Source of the DNA: Saccoglossus kowalevskii
Taxonomy: Eukaryota > Hemichordata > Enteropneusta > Harrimaniidae
Reading direction: 5' to 3'
Length of the DNA stretch: 59,305 nucleotides
NCBI RefSeq assembly: GCF_000003605.2
Contig: NW_003107089.1
Span: 491,772-551,076, forward strand
The translations under genes were made by a program, and so were the position numbers. Shown here piece after piece: positions 46,840 through 59,305 of this stretch. The first letter of the stretch is position 1, and every line of letters starts with the position of its first letter. A model generated the notes under the pieces. That model searched no databases. It was not told the origin of the DNA and saw nothing but the letters and a program-made list of their open reading frames with translations.

Positions 46840-49800
46840 ACTCGCATTAAAATCTATTGACAATCCACACTGTAATCATGTTGCTGGAAAGCATATTGTC
46901 TGTTAGTCTGACGTACAAATTGATAGCGGTTGTCATAATCCTATTGGTTGCCCTAATGCTATGGAGCATCCATCGACCATCTGGTATGCCCCCTGGACCA
47001 CGTGGTTTTCCAATTATCGGCAGTATGCTATGTAAGTATCATGACACTTGTTTCAATATACATGAAGTGCCAGATTAATTATAATAAGTAGTGTAGCGCA
47101 TGAATACTAATTAAAACAAAACTGTGTCGGAATTTAGTTTAGAACTCTAATGATATTCAGTAAAAGTAATATACTATTGATAGTATCGTTTTAATCATCG
47201 CTGATTGAAAGTACACACGTCAAGCTGAACAATTTGTTGGCCAAATAGTTAGCAGAAACATTAATTCAATCAAAATATTGGTGATTGTGCCTATATTGAA
47301 ATAGTTTGCCCACAAAAAAAAACTAAAAAAAAGCACTCTATTCATCCATACTTTATACAGCTTTGACTGACAATTTACACCTGGACTTTTTGCAAATGGC
47401 TAAGGAGTACGGAGACATATTTACCATCAAGTTAGGCAGTCACCAAGTGGTAATAGTGAATAGCTATGAACTGATCAAAGAAACATTGGTAAAAAAGTCG
47501 ACTGATTTTGCCGGGAGACCGCAGTCGTTTACGGGTAGGTTGTATGAATCAAAAAATACTAGAAACCGATTTTGTGTCACAAATTTAATAGAGATTGATG
47601 TATTGATGGCGAAAGCATATATTTTAGCATTTACTGTCTGTTTGTATACATGCAATATCTATACCTATATCACCTATACCAATATATATAATTTACTGCT
47701 CGTCCTAATGCAATTTCATATATTTGATAATTCGGATCGATTAAAACTTGTATTATATTTATATCAAACATAACTTTCATTATCAAGGCCATCTATTTGT
47801 GTGCATTCCCGATGTTTAAATAACATTTTAGGTTCTTTTTATAGATTCTGTTATATAAGATTTCCCTGCAGATTAAAAGGGGGTATACGCATTTTGAACA
47901 CATTCCTAATACGAAAAATCAAGTAAAAATATGAATGTAAGTGCTGGTATGCAGGCGAATAAAACGATGTTTGCAATTAGGTTTGCATAAATATATTCAT
48001 AACCGATTGATTGTGAATATTCAAATTGGTTGAAAGAGCTTTGAGACATCTGCTATTTACAATACAGGAAAAGTGTTATCCGAGGGATTTAAAGACATAG
48101 CCTTCAGTGATTATAGTCCTGCATGGAAACTGCATAGAAAGATCGCACACCAAGCAATAAGGTATCCATAATTCTCTTGCTATGCATTGAATTACAAGAT
48201 TTAGTTATCTGATATACTGGTACAACTTCCCGAACGAGCCCCCTAGATCTTTACAAAACTCGTGTGTCTACAACGATTGTTAAAAACTAATTTACCAACA
48301 CTCACTCTATACATTCAACATATATCTACTTAATATAGTGAATATATATTAATGAGGCAATGTAGATATATGTAGATATGTTTTAGGTTAATATAGACTT
48401 GTTTGACGACGACTGTGTAATAGTGCCGATCAGTCTTAAGATGATTGTTGATTGTCTACAGAAATCTCAATTGAGCTTGCATATGCATATAAATTACAGA
48501 GAAGATTCTGGTTTATATAAAGTCTCTGAGACAGCTGCTCATGCTACAGCATTTTATATATAACAGTCGTGATATAACTGTGATGACATTATATTTTCAG
48601 AAATTATGCCAGTGGTGATAAACTAGAAAACATGATGCGTAAAGACGCAATTCCCTTACTGTCACAGATACTGGAAGACAATGAAGGAAAAGTTATTGCC
48701 CCAAGACCTCTTTTATTTTTAACTGTTAACAACATCGTTGCTCAATTCTGCTTTGGTCAAAAGTAAGTGTACTCAAATGTTTCAATCATTTGCTTAACAA
48801 AGGTTTCAAAATTAACGCATACATTAATGTGTCACATCTGTCACATCTGCCACATACAAGTGTCGTCAAATTTGAAATACATGATAAAATTACCAAAGTT
48901 GTATGACATATTTCATAAAATGAAATAAACATTTTTACGTGATTTATTTTCTACATTTTGGAGAAACATATTTAACCCGGTTAATCTAGGGTTTGTGGAG
49001 AAACTGATAAAATATTATATATGTAAAATAGTATAGCAGTAGTCGATTCATTAATGTCAATTCTAGGTATACACTTGATGACCCAGAGCTTAAAGCCTTC
49101 ATGGACATTATAAACGATTTTGCAAATATAATTGGCAAAGGTTTTGTGGTCGATGTGATTCCATGGACGGCCATTTTTCCAACTTCAGCTGCTCGGAAAT
49201 TCGACAAAGTCAATAACAAATATCTTGGTATGATTTACAAGAAGTTTTGCGAGCATAGGCAGAAATTTGATGAAGGTATTTGCAATGTTCTTGTATAACT
49301 GCATAGGCTAATTGCTCTTGTTTGTATTAAATCGAGTATTAAACATTTCCGTTAGATAAATTATTATTTGAAAGGATTTTTCTGTGGTTTTCTTATACCA
49401 TTCGAAAATAGATACAAACAGCAATGCGACAGTCTGATTGGTCGAGACGTATTCGATAGATTATATTACTTAAGTAAACAATTATTCACCATATACATGC
49501 ATGCAGATTGTATTGCACTTAACTTTTCATGTATTTCTAGATAATTTGAATGACCTCATTGACTACTTACTCGATGCTCAACGCCAAGCCAAGGAAGAAA
49601 ATGCTAACATTAGTAGCCTGACAGATACACATTTGGTGCAAACAGTTTCTGACATGTTTGCAGGTTGGTCGATAAATGCCACATATTGTCAGAATTGTAA
49701 ATGCATAAATTATTATTATTAAGTTATTTACTTAATATTGTAAAATCTCTATTTTTCTACAGCTGGTATTGATACGACCACCCATACAATGGATTGGTCA

Positions 49801-50708
49801 ATCATCTTCCTCACCCGATACCCGGATGTACAGGCAAAGGTTGCTAGGGAAATCCTCGACGTAATTGGACGCGACAGGCTGCCTTTGTTATCAGACCGAC
49901 CCAATCTACCTTATTGTGATGCGGTTATCCACGAACTGATGAGAATACGTACTGTTGTGCCGATGTCTATTCCACACAAAGCATTGGTGGACTCAAGTAT
50001 TGGTAATATATTCTATTGCAATAACAACAATATATAAAACTAAAACTGACAACTTTGGAACAGTATTATAATCCCTGAAAAATTATATTAACAACAAATT
50101 CTGTTTATTGTTAGGTGGATATCTGATCCCAAAGAATACATGGGTAATGGTTAATTTATGGGCTGTACAGATGGATGAAAAACACTGGGATAACCCGCAA
50201 GAGTTTAGACCAGGTATGTTTACCGAGTAATGAAGTGGTGAGGGATTGTTTCTTAACATTGTATGAAGGTATTTGATCAGACGTTTCTTGCATGCAAAGT
50301 GTATATTTTCTTTATAAACATAACAAACATGTCTGTTATATTTTAAACTTAAATATTAATTTTACAATATCCATGAAAAACAAATGAAAAGTAAATTTAT
50401 TACTGATATTATCTGTATCACATAAATTCCATGACAATATTTATCTGTACATTTCAGAGAGATTCATAGATAAAGACGGGTCACTCAAAGCAAAACAGGA
50501 CAACTTCATCCCATTCTCAGCGGGTCGTCGTGTCTGTCTTGGGGAGTCCCTAGCTAAGCCAGAGATATTTCTGATGTTCACTTATTTGTATCAACGTTTC
50601 GCGTTTTCACAAGTGCCTGGTAAAGCATTACCAAGTCTCGAAGGAAATCTTTCTTCGTTTGTCCTTAGAGTGCCTGAATATGAAGTAGTAGTTAAAAAAA
50701 GGATATAG
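46840..50708 (+). CDS. cytochrome P450, CYP2 clan
   Basis: The ATG is at 46878, inside an exon beginning at 46840. Coding segments: 46878-47031, 47361-47534, 48068-48161, 48601-48762, 49067-49275, 49541-49663, 49763-50002, 50115-50213, 50458-50708 (1506 nt, 501 aa), stop TAG. It is an ER-anchored haem monooxygenase needing a reductase partner. An N-terminal membrane anchor is followed by the hinge PPGPRGFPIIG. Then come helix C W129-K-L-H-R133, I-helix oxygen-activation motif A306-G-I-D-T-T311, ExxR E363-L-M-R366, PERF (418-421) and haem loop FSAGRRVCLGE with ligand C445. All hallmarks are intact and the length is normal, so it is probably functional. The haem loop, GRP near residue 100 and exon pattern suggest the CYP2 clan (CYP2U/2-like); the substrate cannot be told. 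A short 5' UTR exon (46690-46773) is likely, and AATAAA is at 51053. Confidence 0.92.
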
Positions 50709-52523
50709 GTTCAGCATTTACTTTAGTTCAACTTTATTTTTTCATCAAAATGTATTTGTCGATTAATAACTGAAACGTGAACGGAGAGATGTTGTAATAG
50801 ATAGTAATGAATATATAATAAGTAGCTGACTGTTGTGATGATTTGAAACCAATTTGCTGTTATGATAGTTAGAATAGATGTGCATTTACAGGCAATGTAA
50901 GTGAAGTTTTGCTTCTCATCCAGGAAAACTTGATAAATAATGCAGTGGTGTGGTATGTGTTATGATAGTTCAATACCACAACACAAATATATATTTGTTA
51001 AACGTTTACATAGTAAATAATGCTTTCGAAGACACACTTAAAATATCCTCTGAATAAAAAAAAACTGTTGACCATACTTAAATCTATTGTATGTGGCAAA
51101 CTTCGCCAGCGTACAAAGTAAATCGCAAAACAAAGTTATGTAAGACACGGGTTTCGAAAAGACGGGCGCGAATTCAGCCTACAGTATCGAAACAGTACCT
51201 TAAAGGGAGATTGACCGAAGGGTGTTGATTCTTGCAACATAGTTACGGTACATTTAATTGCTACCTTATGAGGAACATATTTTATATTTTCAATCGACGG
51301 TTCAGTGTAATATGGTGTTCGTAAATATTCCGTGCCATCTGTTTGAGAGTTCATTTGGGACACCCTCACAGAAAACAAACCAATAATACAGTAAATTCAT
51401 TTAAAAAATCCAAATTAATCTGAAATTAGGTAAGGATTAACGCTATCACAAACGAGCCTCGCTGCAACTGTATATAATCAGTATTGTATTTCTTTGTGGG
51501 TATTGCACATTTACACTGTAAAATTATATTACAGGCTCAATTGAAACAAACTTGGATTGATGTCGAAAATTACGTCATAAGTGCCGAAATATGTAAAAAT
51601 TGCAACGAATTGATTAATCAAATAAGAAAACAAGAATACGATCAGTGTTACGTTTTCACTAGTGTATGGTAAATAGTTTCCCCGGTTTTACAGGAATGCC
51701 GGTCATTTGTGGGTATGAAGGTAATAGTGAGGGAATAAAAATCAATTTCTAATACATTCATATATTTTTCTATATAATACTAAATTTGTTGGTGTACACC
51801 AGGTATGTGAATATGGTATTCGCCACATTTTGAAAATTAATCCCCAAACTCGTATTACTTTGTATCTTTTAAATGTAATATTACAAGAATTTATCAGCTA
51901 TTTATACATATTACACTCATTTTAAAAGATAGCATTGGATGGTATTTCTGAATAATAATATTGTTATAAGACATGTTTTTGTTTTTCTCGGTCATACAAA
52001 AATCGTAATAAAAGTATTATTATTTCATGAATATTATTTCTGGTTGGATGAGTTGGAGAATTTATGCAACGAGTCGGGACTCATTCGTACATCATGTAGA
52101 GCATACGAGTTTTGACCACTCGCATTCAGGTACTTTGGACTGATGATAATTTCTCATTTTCCCCAATTATCCAAATCTAGTATAATAATTATCTAATGTA
52201 TGTTCACATTGAAAGCCTCAATGTCATGACAAAAGAAAAAAACACGAATACAAAGAAAACCTACCATCGCGACCATGCACTGCGAAAAGATTTAGTTCTA
52301 TAACCTTAGTCAATCAGTTCAATTTAGACTACATGTTATGCGATGTTATTCTCATGTGATGAGAATAAATACAGGAAAACGAACATTCACTCAACACAAA
52401 ATTTGAACTCGCGTACACTTATAGAATGCCATACCCCTAAGAAGCTCGGATGAGATTTATCACACGGGTTGAGAATTGTGATGAGTATGAGAGAAAACAT
52501 CCCCAACGAGATTGAACAATCTC
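50709..52523. other. P450 3' UTR and intergenic region
   Basis: It contains two weak exon-like islands. One is 51535-51668 on plus, between an acceptor and a GTAAAT donor, with words AEICKNCNELINQ and DQCYVFTS. The other is a minus-strand frame at about 51210-51362 followed by a GTACTG donor. Neither is recognised, and I see no way to join them into a gene. Confidence 0.35.
51053..51058 (+). promoter_or_regulatory. polyadenylation signal of the P450 gene
   Basis: AATAAA 345 bases after the P450 stop codon. Confidence 0.4.
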
Positions 52524-53109
52524 ATGCCCATGCCATTGGTGCTTGGAATTCTTCTCATATTTACAGTGTTAAAAAGTGATGCAAACCAGCTCATAGTAGT
52601 GAATCTATTATTCCGCATCAGAAAACGTATCCCCTATCATCCGAATGTAGAAGTGCTAAATACACAAACTCCTTGGCGAGTTCAGAACCGAACGATTCAC
52701 AGATCTTCCTCAGACGAGACATCCATTAAAAGTATGATATATACTTTTGCGTTTGTCTAGTTTGTCATTGTCGGCATTCCAAATGGTGCGACATAACCCC
52801 CGCTTTCGGGAAACATGTCTTTATTAACGCACCGTTGATGGCGCCTGTGCTCATTTTCTAATTCCAGCTCGTGTGTTAAATACCCTCACATGTCATTTGA
52901 TAGTCGTCTGGTCGTTCATGCCGAACTTATTATCAGAGAACGTTTTACAAAACAGTAAAATAAACGTTTCATTTATACAGAGCGTAGAAGACACTGGTTA
53001 TCTCACATTCCCAGCAGCCATAGATTCGAGATACACGTGGAGAAAAGTCGTCTCGTCAACTTTACTTCAGTGTCTCATTAAGTGCAGTGACGTTGACCTA
53101 GGACAATGA
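52524..53109 (+). CDS. candidate two-exon small secreted protein, unrecognised
   Basis: An ATG at 52524 opens a frame with a good signal peptide (MPMPLVLGILLIFTVLKSDA). Using donor GTATGA at 52732 and the pyrimidine-rich acceptor ending at 52867, the two open frames join in phase 1. They give 450 nt (149 aa), ending TGA at 53107-53109. Exon 2 ends with STLLQCLIKCSDV, reminiscent of the first Cys pair of PAN/apple modules, but the rest of such a module is missing. Without splicing the first frame ends after 78 codons at 52758-52760. Support is the signal peptide and the phase match; the family is unknown and it could be a decayed or chance model. Confidence 0.35.
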
Positions 53110-56100
53110 CATTTTACAATCTGGAGTGACAAGCCTTTTTTATTGCCGTGACTTATGGTTTATTAACCCGAACAGATAACGCAAATCAATAGACTAGCCG
53201 GATAAAGTTTTTTCTGTCACATTATTTGAACTAACCTTGATATATGGCTTGATAAAGTTTGCATATTTTCGGTGCCCTGATCACGTGTGCATAGAAAGCT
53301 GTTAGTAGAAATCGTTAGTAGGATTTCATTACAAGGCGTACCACGTGTTTTTTTATTTTAGTTTATTCATTACATTGCAATGTTTGTTATGAATGTTCTT
53401 TAAATGTATTCAACTGTAATTTTAATCTTATTTGTATTTTTTATTTTACTGTCATCTATTATGTTTCATACTGGCTTTGTTGTAAATATATTGTTTATAT
53501 GAGTTAGAGTGCTTGAATCATGTTTTCTTTGATGACGTAAGAGAAAATACGTTACACCGTCGTGAATATGGCTGAGACAACATCGACTACAAAATTGCAA
53601 AAGCTGTTGTAAGCGTATTTGTGTCTCAAACTGAATTTTAGAGATTAGCTCTCCATTCCAACACGTTTATGTGTATGTATATTATTATGACATTTTACAT
53701 GGCTCAGAAATGTTAACTATTACTGCTCGAATGTTAAAAAAAGTACACAAACGAAAACAGAAGTGTATGGTCAGCCCAAGGTTAGTAACCATGGTTAGTT
53801 TAAACATTGCCTATCTACAAGTCGGTGCCATTGTGTGTATATCTTGTGGTCGTCGTGTCAACGTCTCTTTTAGCATTGCTGGTGTACCACTGAATCTCGT
53901 CCTTGTAACTACCGTGTCGAACTTACGACGACGTAACATTTTCTAGAGAGACCACGGTATACATTATAGCATAGAAACATAGACAGAAAATAAACATATC
54001 GGCTTCGCCTATATAAACACGTTGGCCGAGGCAATGACCGCAGATCTGCTGAACTGAATCTAGTACGCACGCGCGATTATGAATTTTACGATTTATAGAG
54101 ATTAGTTTTACATATGCCTGTGACTTCCCCTGAACTGAATCCAGAGTTAGCGGGACCAGCGCAATATAAACGTGATCTTGATAATGGGATTGTGTTTTCC
54201 CCGAGTGTTCAAATAATAGAAGCTGACATTTTTTGACTAACGTTATGTAATTGAAACACGAGACAGATGGATAACAAAAGAGGCTATAGTTAATAAGGGC
54301 AACGGATTTGCTTGAGCCAGTGGTAAATTTATGTAATTGATTTTGCTGTGACAATGTATACATGTATGAACAATTACGTGAATATGGTGTTGTGTGTTAT
54401 AGGAAGTAGGTGATGTTTTAAGTCTTTTATGTCATTTGAATCAAGAGGGGGAGGTTAAAGTATTTGATCGGAAAGAATGATTATATTTGTTCTTTGGCAG
54501 TGAATGGCTTATTTGTACTTGACTGTGACCCACCCAGCACTCGATTGTAATTTGGCAGTTGCTATTAGACATCACTAGCATGACTAGTTCGAAGACAACC
54601 ATGTAAAATAATGTGAATAAAATAATCGTCTGTAATGAACAAGGAAATAATAAAGTTTTTATTTTTTTATCTTAACCAACAATAAACAACAAGTTTACAA
54701 AAAACATTCGAGTAAAAATAAAGTAAAAATAATTGTCAAGTTTAACCAATAGAAGGTACAGGTGATGGTTGAATTAAGGTGTTGAGTAGAGGAATGTTCA
54801 ATTGAACAGAACATTGTTGAAATAGACAATGCTTTGGAAATTATTGGACTTTCCATAATTAAATCTTGGGGCACATTGTAAATAACTGGCGAGAGGATGC
54901 TGAAAGCACTACCGTGCATTCAAGCATTCTCTCAACAGGTTATGCACATTTACATTATAATGAGGTAAATTAGTGTTGTAAACAGGGTGTCATGACATGT
55001 ATGATGTGTATGAAACGACTCGTGGTGCAAAAGCACATAAGAGTTGACCGAAGACCAAAATGATATGTATCACCACCGACAACCAAATTGGTAGTAGTCA
55101 TATTGCCGAAAATATTATATCTTGTTGTTTGTGCAAAGTTATGCAAAGTTACAGGGTGTCTTACAAATATACCCCCTTACTTTTGTACGTTCATCCAACT
55201 GCCCATTCAGAATGAATAGGAAATAAAGTAGGTGCAAAGAGACTATATGAAATGTAATTGTACTTCAGAGGAATATCATTGATGATATCAATCCCATCAG
55301 ACTGATAGAACCCGTAAAAGTAATGAATTTATCGCATTGCAAAGGCAATGTGCCATCTGACATATAACTGGAGTGAATTGACCATGTGCAAAGACAGCAT
55401 TATTGGTTTACATAAGACAGCCCACACACATACTGTAAGGAGTAAATTCCTGGTATCACCAATGACAGGGCTGTAAATGAGTCAACATCAATCCAGAAAC
55501 ATAGAATGTAACTGCATGGACCTGTTTGTACAGAATACCGTTCATCCCTCATTATTTATGTGGACCATGTTAAAAAGATCTCAAATCATTATGAGGCCAA
55601 TGAAAAACAAATTTGGTGTTTCCAGTATGAGGGTAAAAAATATTAGGTAGTTAGGCAGGGATTTCATTATTTTAGATTTTTTCCCCAACATGTTCAGTCT
55701 ACATCAAATACAATCATTTTAAACAATTGTGTTTTTTTTACATGATGATATTAATATAAACTTTTGTTCATTTTAGGAAAAAGTAACTCATTTCCATAAA
55801 AATAAAATTTGGCCTTAATAACGAATGACAACACATGTCATTGTTTAAGGTTGAGGTGAGTGGCACGAACTGTTGATCGTTGGCACCATTCCAAGAATGG
55901 CAGATGGCGACAGCAAAAATTTCACTGAAGTACATGTGTATGTAGACATCAGCACAAGGAATTGGCCCCTATCAGTTTCTGCCTAATAAATGACAGTTAT
56001 GTACATTCCTGCTGTGGCCATTTACCTACAATAGCAACATCACAAGCATGATTAGAGCATTTTGATGTACACATTGCAGCCATTGCAGTTTCTTGCATGT

Positions 56101-56355
56101 GACAAAAATCCGCCTAAATCACAAGAAAATTGTGGTGGGCCAAACAATGGTCATGAAAATTTGTGGAAAAGGGCAAGAGCTCTTACCTTAGTACAATGTA
56201 CGGCGTCTTCAGCTGGCTGGCAAAATAATCTACGTCATCGAAAGATGCGTCTACGTGTACTGTAGACAATTTCCACGACGCTGCATTGCATGCGTAGAGT
56301 CGACGTCACGATTTTTGCGTATCACTTTTTCTCCGCTTTTTTCAACAAATAATTC
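53110..56355. other. intergenic region
   Basis: No gene I can support apart from the weak channel-like fragment. A minus-strand frame of 146 codons (53923-54363) is open but has no motif or splice context. Confidence 0.45.
53761..53946 (+). pseudogene. possible potassium-channel-like fragment (K2P type)
   Basis: An open frame without a convincing start contains FSIAGVPLNLVLVTTVSN followed by basic residues. This resembles the membrane helix after the first pore of two-pore-domain potassium channels (GIPLxLV motif). Upstream, VTMVSLNIA could be a decayed pore filter, since it lacks GYG or GFG. The frame ends in TAG at 53944-53946, and an acceptor-like TTTTAG lies at 53868-53873. A weak pattern match only; it may be a relic or coincidence. 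Confidence 0.2.
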
Positions 56356-56361
56356 ACTTAC

Positions 56362-56508
56362 TCTAAAATATAAAAAAGAACTGCAGTCATAAGTCAAGAA
56401 TGCCAGCAAATAAAGGACTCTGCCCCACAATCCTTTGTGCGCGTTATTACGGACACGCGCAAAAAACTGTACCACGATTGTCAAATCTGGGTCAAATATA
56501 CAGTACGC
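56362..56508. repeat. direct repeat, copy 1
   Basis: About 146 bases nearly identical to 58018-58162 in the same orientation (few mismatches). Shared phrases are aaaagaactgcagtcataag, ggacacgcgcaaaaaactgt and caaatatacagtacg. The copies are about 1.65 kb apart. Confidence 0.9.
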
Positions 56509-57047
56509 TACTATCTTGCCACAGATTGTTTAGTAGTGGAGTGTTTGGTGACCATTGAATTAGCCCGTGATTCACATTTTATGTGTATTAATTTATTCAT
56601 CAATTTTCGTGACTAACAGTACTGCCCAAATTTTAGTCAAAAAAACGCAACTGGTGAAACGGAAGAGCATCGCTAGGCGATGGACGCAGGGCTCTTTGGC
56701 AACGACCGCAAAGAGGTCAAAATACGCGTTCTATTTTTACGCATTAAATTTGGCTCTTCCGTTTCGCCCCTCCGGAATATTCTACTTTCGCAGCCTAATC
56801 GCAGGTTTTTCGAAAAACGTCGAAAAAACACAAGAATTAGAAGAAATGTTCCTGTTTTAGGCGGATTATTGATGGAGAATAATGTCTTTACTACAAAAAT
56901 GCTGAAAAACCGTGAGTTGTTGCCTTAGTTATTTTTTTATTAGCGAAAAACTGCGAACTCGGCAAATTTGGTTGCACAACTTCCCTTTATCATATACACC
57001 CACCGACACCGATGCCAGCTGACTGTGTACAACACTGGTAGGAGGTA

Positions 57048-57515
57048 ATACATTTGGGGCGAAAGTATTCAAAAATCAGTTTCTGGATGTTGCAATGGCA
57101 GTGGTGGTCCAGGATTTTTTTCCAATTAGTGACGACACGACCTACCTGTGAAGTATGAACAAAACCAGCGGAGCCAAAAAAATCACAGAGGAGTTAAAAG
57201 CCGTTGCTGGTGAAAAGTTACCCCAACTTTGGGGTCAAATTTCTCGGTAATGAAAACAGATATCAAAAATTCAAATAGTAACTTTGTGCCCACACTCAAG
57301 CTGAGTAGAATGAGATATGTCTGAAGCGTTTTATCCCAAATTTGTAGGAGGAGATACATTTGGCACGAAGCTATCCAAAAATCAGTTTTTTGGCTGTTGC
57401 TATGGCAACGGTGGGCCACTAGAGCCACTAATTAACTAGGGTGAAGGTGTGACCTACCTGCCAAGTTTGAACGAAATCGGCCAAGCCAAAGAAATCACAG
57501 AAGAAATCATACGTT
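57048..57515. repeat. two diverged copies of a 160-170-base repeat
   Basis: Positions about 57048-57210 and 57348-57515 share aggaggtaatacatttgg-like starts, caaaaatcagttt, gacctacctg, (a)gtttgaac and aaatcacaga in the same order. They look like tail copies of a non-LTR element. A CA-microsatellite (57532-57548) follows the second copy. Confidence 0.65.
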
Positions 57516-58017
57516 AAAACACTGGAAATGTACACACACACACACACAAAACGACAAGCCGGTAGGCTGGTTGGCGATCCGCTCCGCTCAAAAACAAGCA
57601 ACATGTTTTGGATGTTTCCATGGTGTGACATGAACGTGAAGCTAACGTCGGTTTATAACTAATACGAAGTTCGCAAACACCATTCAGTCTTTAGAAGTCA
57701 CTTAGTTTATTACTAGGACCACAGTCACTCTCCTAGTAGATTCTGCTGTTACATTTATTATTACAACGGTTTTGCGATAGCATTTTCTAGAATGAAGCGT
57801 TTCCTGTAAATGCTGGAAAGCAAAACAATGAAATAACGAAATGGTAAATATTTACCTTAATTGCAGTGTGTTGACCTTCATAACAATATACTTCATAATG
57901 CAAAACACTAGTTACAGTGAGTAATTTAAATATACGACTCCTAATCGAAAAATATGACCACAGTCCAGAATTTCAGACGGATATTAAGCAACCTAAGAGC
58001 ATATCTGAAGCATTTAC

Positions 58018-58162
58018 TCTAAAATTTAAAAAAGAACTGCAGTCATAAGTCAAGAATGCCAGCAAATAAAGGACTCTGTCCCACAATCCTTTGTGCGCGT
58101 TATTACGGACACGCGCAAAAAACTGTACCACGCTTGTCAAATCTGGGTCAAATATACAGTAC
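58018..58162. repeat. direct repeat, copy 2
   Basis: Second copy of the repeat at 56362-56508. It lies on the flank of the retrotransposon. Confidence 0.9.
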
Positions 58163-58677
58163 GTGTTCTGGGGTCAAACTGCGTCTATTATACCCATACT
58201 AGTGTCAACCATGCTCAAATAATCATTCCTCCAGTGCATCGGTTTAGGTCAGATTTATTTAAAACACGTGGCTTCTATAACATAAAAGCAATACAGACGC
58301 TGTGAAAGTAACTGTGAAACTATTTGTAACCATGAGGTAACGATCTCACTTCATGAATGACTTTAGAAATATCACACATTTCCAGTAACACAATGTAACA
58401 AACAGGTCTTAAATAAACGTTCAAAAGATTGTAGACTTACATCGTTGGGTCTCTAAAGCAGTATTTCGGTTGAAATGTTCGGTAGATGCTGCGTAGAAAT
58501 GTGCTCGTAGCTTTTCATCATGGCTGCCTATTATAAACAAGCGTTTTAGCGCGATTCGAACATGACCTGTGATGGCGCACTCTACATGCTTAGGTGGTGC
58601 TATTAGCAGCCTTTCTGTTTTGACGAATCACGAAATAAAGATAACAATTGAAATTCTAAATAAACTTGTGTACAGCA

Positions 58678-58689
58678 CACTCCCCGTCT
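58678..58689 (-). other. polypurine tract and start of 3' LTR (putative)
   Basis: About 60 bases after the polyprotein stop, the minus strand reads GACGGGGAG followed by TGTGCTGTACAC. A purine tract directly before TG is how the 3' LTR of an LTR retrotransposon begins. The far end of the LTR, somewhere left of 58.3 kb, could not be placed. Confidence 0.45.
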
Positions 58690-58745
58690 AAAATGCACGG
58701 TAGAGCGTGATTTTACCTAACATATTTACTAACTACTAACAAGTC

Positions 58746-59305
58746 TTAAATGTCCATCTTGTTGTTTCTCTGAATTAAAACAAGTTCACTAATCGGCCTT
58801 TGGTAGACACGTCTGGTGTTATCACGACAGACCATCACGTCAGCTTTCCTCACTAGGTTGTCGTCACTGGGGTACACCTTGATTATGCGAGCTAGTGGCC
58901 AGTTGTTTCGACAGTGTTCTTTGTCACGTAGCAGAACAATGTCACCTTCCTTGATGTTTAGGGTTGTTTCATTCCATTTGCGCCTTGTTTGACGGATCTG
59001 CAGAAATTCTTTCCGCCACCGAATCCAAAACTGATCGGCTAGATATTGTGTACGTCGCCACTGCTTTCTACTGTAGAGGTCTTGTTGTACAAAATCTCCT
59101 GGGGGTGGGGGCAGCGAGTGTGGTTTCATGGTCAGGATCATATCTGGACTAAGTGCTTGTGGATCATTGGCGTCAGACGGTATGGTGGTTATAGGCTTCG
59201 CATTGACCACAGCACATACTTCCGCCATGAGGGTCGTGAGAGTGTCATGTGTGAACTGTGGTCTTCCAAGCTGTACGTGCATGGATTCTAGAATACGTCT
59301 CACTG
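58746..59305 (-). mobile_element. BEL/Pao-type LTR retrotransposon, C-terminal end of the polyprotein (partial)
   Basis: A minus-strand open frame of 185 codons runs to the right window edge and ends in TAA at 58746-58748. It resembles the conserved domain after the integrase core of BEL/Pao elements (DUF5641-like). Features are an N-terminal part with LMAEVCAVVNAKPIT, then LSPDMILT, a central WRRTQYLADQFWIRW segment and a Lys/Arg-rich stretch. A beta-rich end follows, with GDIVLLRD, NWPLARI and the C-terminal YQRPISELVLI. The frame has no stops, so the copy may be fairly young. The rest of gag-pol and the other LTR are outside the window. Confidence 0.85.

Noticed and set aside
51136..51378. 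Minus-strand frame with a donor-like end, considered as a cytokine-like exon
   Set aside because: The first codon is TTG, an in-frame stop lies just upstream, and no family motif can be defended.
53923..54363. 146-codon minus-strand frame
   Set aside because: No motif, no coding-like context, and it overlaps an opposite weak candidate; length alone is not enough in 59 kb of AT-rich DNA.

Overview
This is an invertebrate metazoan nuclear window: AT-rich DNA, split genes with GT-AG introns and mostly phase-1 module borders, many small DNA-transposon relics, micro- and minisatellites, and two assembly gaps (N at 21083-21354 and 38926-39510). The gene set is a hydroxylysine kinase, three CALHM channels, a multi-CTLD membrane lectin and a CYP2-clan P450. 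Together with the style of the Cys-rich lectin insert it fits an invertebrate deuterostome, perhaps a hemichordate. The taxon is an inference from gene content, not shown by the sequence. All host genes I could build read left to right. Spliced models were assembled by hand from splice sites and checked for phase continuity.

Layout. 1-1.5 kb: the last coding exon of a hydroxylysine kinase-like gene. 4.3-8.4 kb: CALHM gene 1, four coding exons, 306 aa. 11.4-23.6 kb: a tandem segmental duplication of about 6-7 kb per unit. Each unit carries one CALHM gene (gene 2, 298 aa; gene 3, interrupted by an assembly gap) plus a conserved upstream leader exon. The units differ by private insertions and by one block that looks gene-converted. 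27.0-41.8 kb: a 20-exon gene for an 868-aa type I membrane protein with five C-type lectin domains. Its third CTLD is split by a phase 1-1 exon encoding a hevein/chitin-binding-like Cys-rich module. One of its introns holds a 55-bp-period minisatellite of more than 2 kb. 44.7-46.2 kb: a cluster of DNA-transposon relics, followed or overlapped by a TATA-box promoter candidate. 46.9-50.7 kb: a complete nine-exon cytochrome P450, 501 aa, with all hallmark motifs. 51-58 kb: mostly non-genic, with a weak candidate two-exon secreted-protein gene, a weak potassium-channel-like fragment and diverged repeats. 58.7-59.3 kb, minus strand: the C-terminal end of a BEL/Pao-type retrotransposon polyprotein running off the window.

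The genes do not form one pathway. The CALHM trio is a local family expansion of plasma-membrane large-pore channels. The lectin is probably a cell-surface carbohydrate receptor, and the P450 an ER monooxygenase. The most unusual observations are the nested cassette module in CTLD3, the gene-conversion-like exon-1 block shared by CALHM genes 2 and 3, the leader ORF that is in frame in CALHM gene 2 but frameshifted in gene 3, and several transposon insertions with readable target-site duplications.
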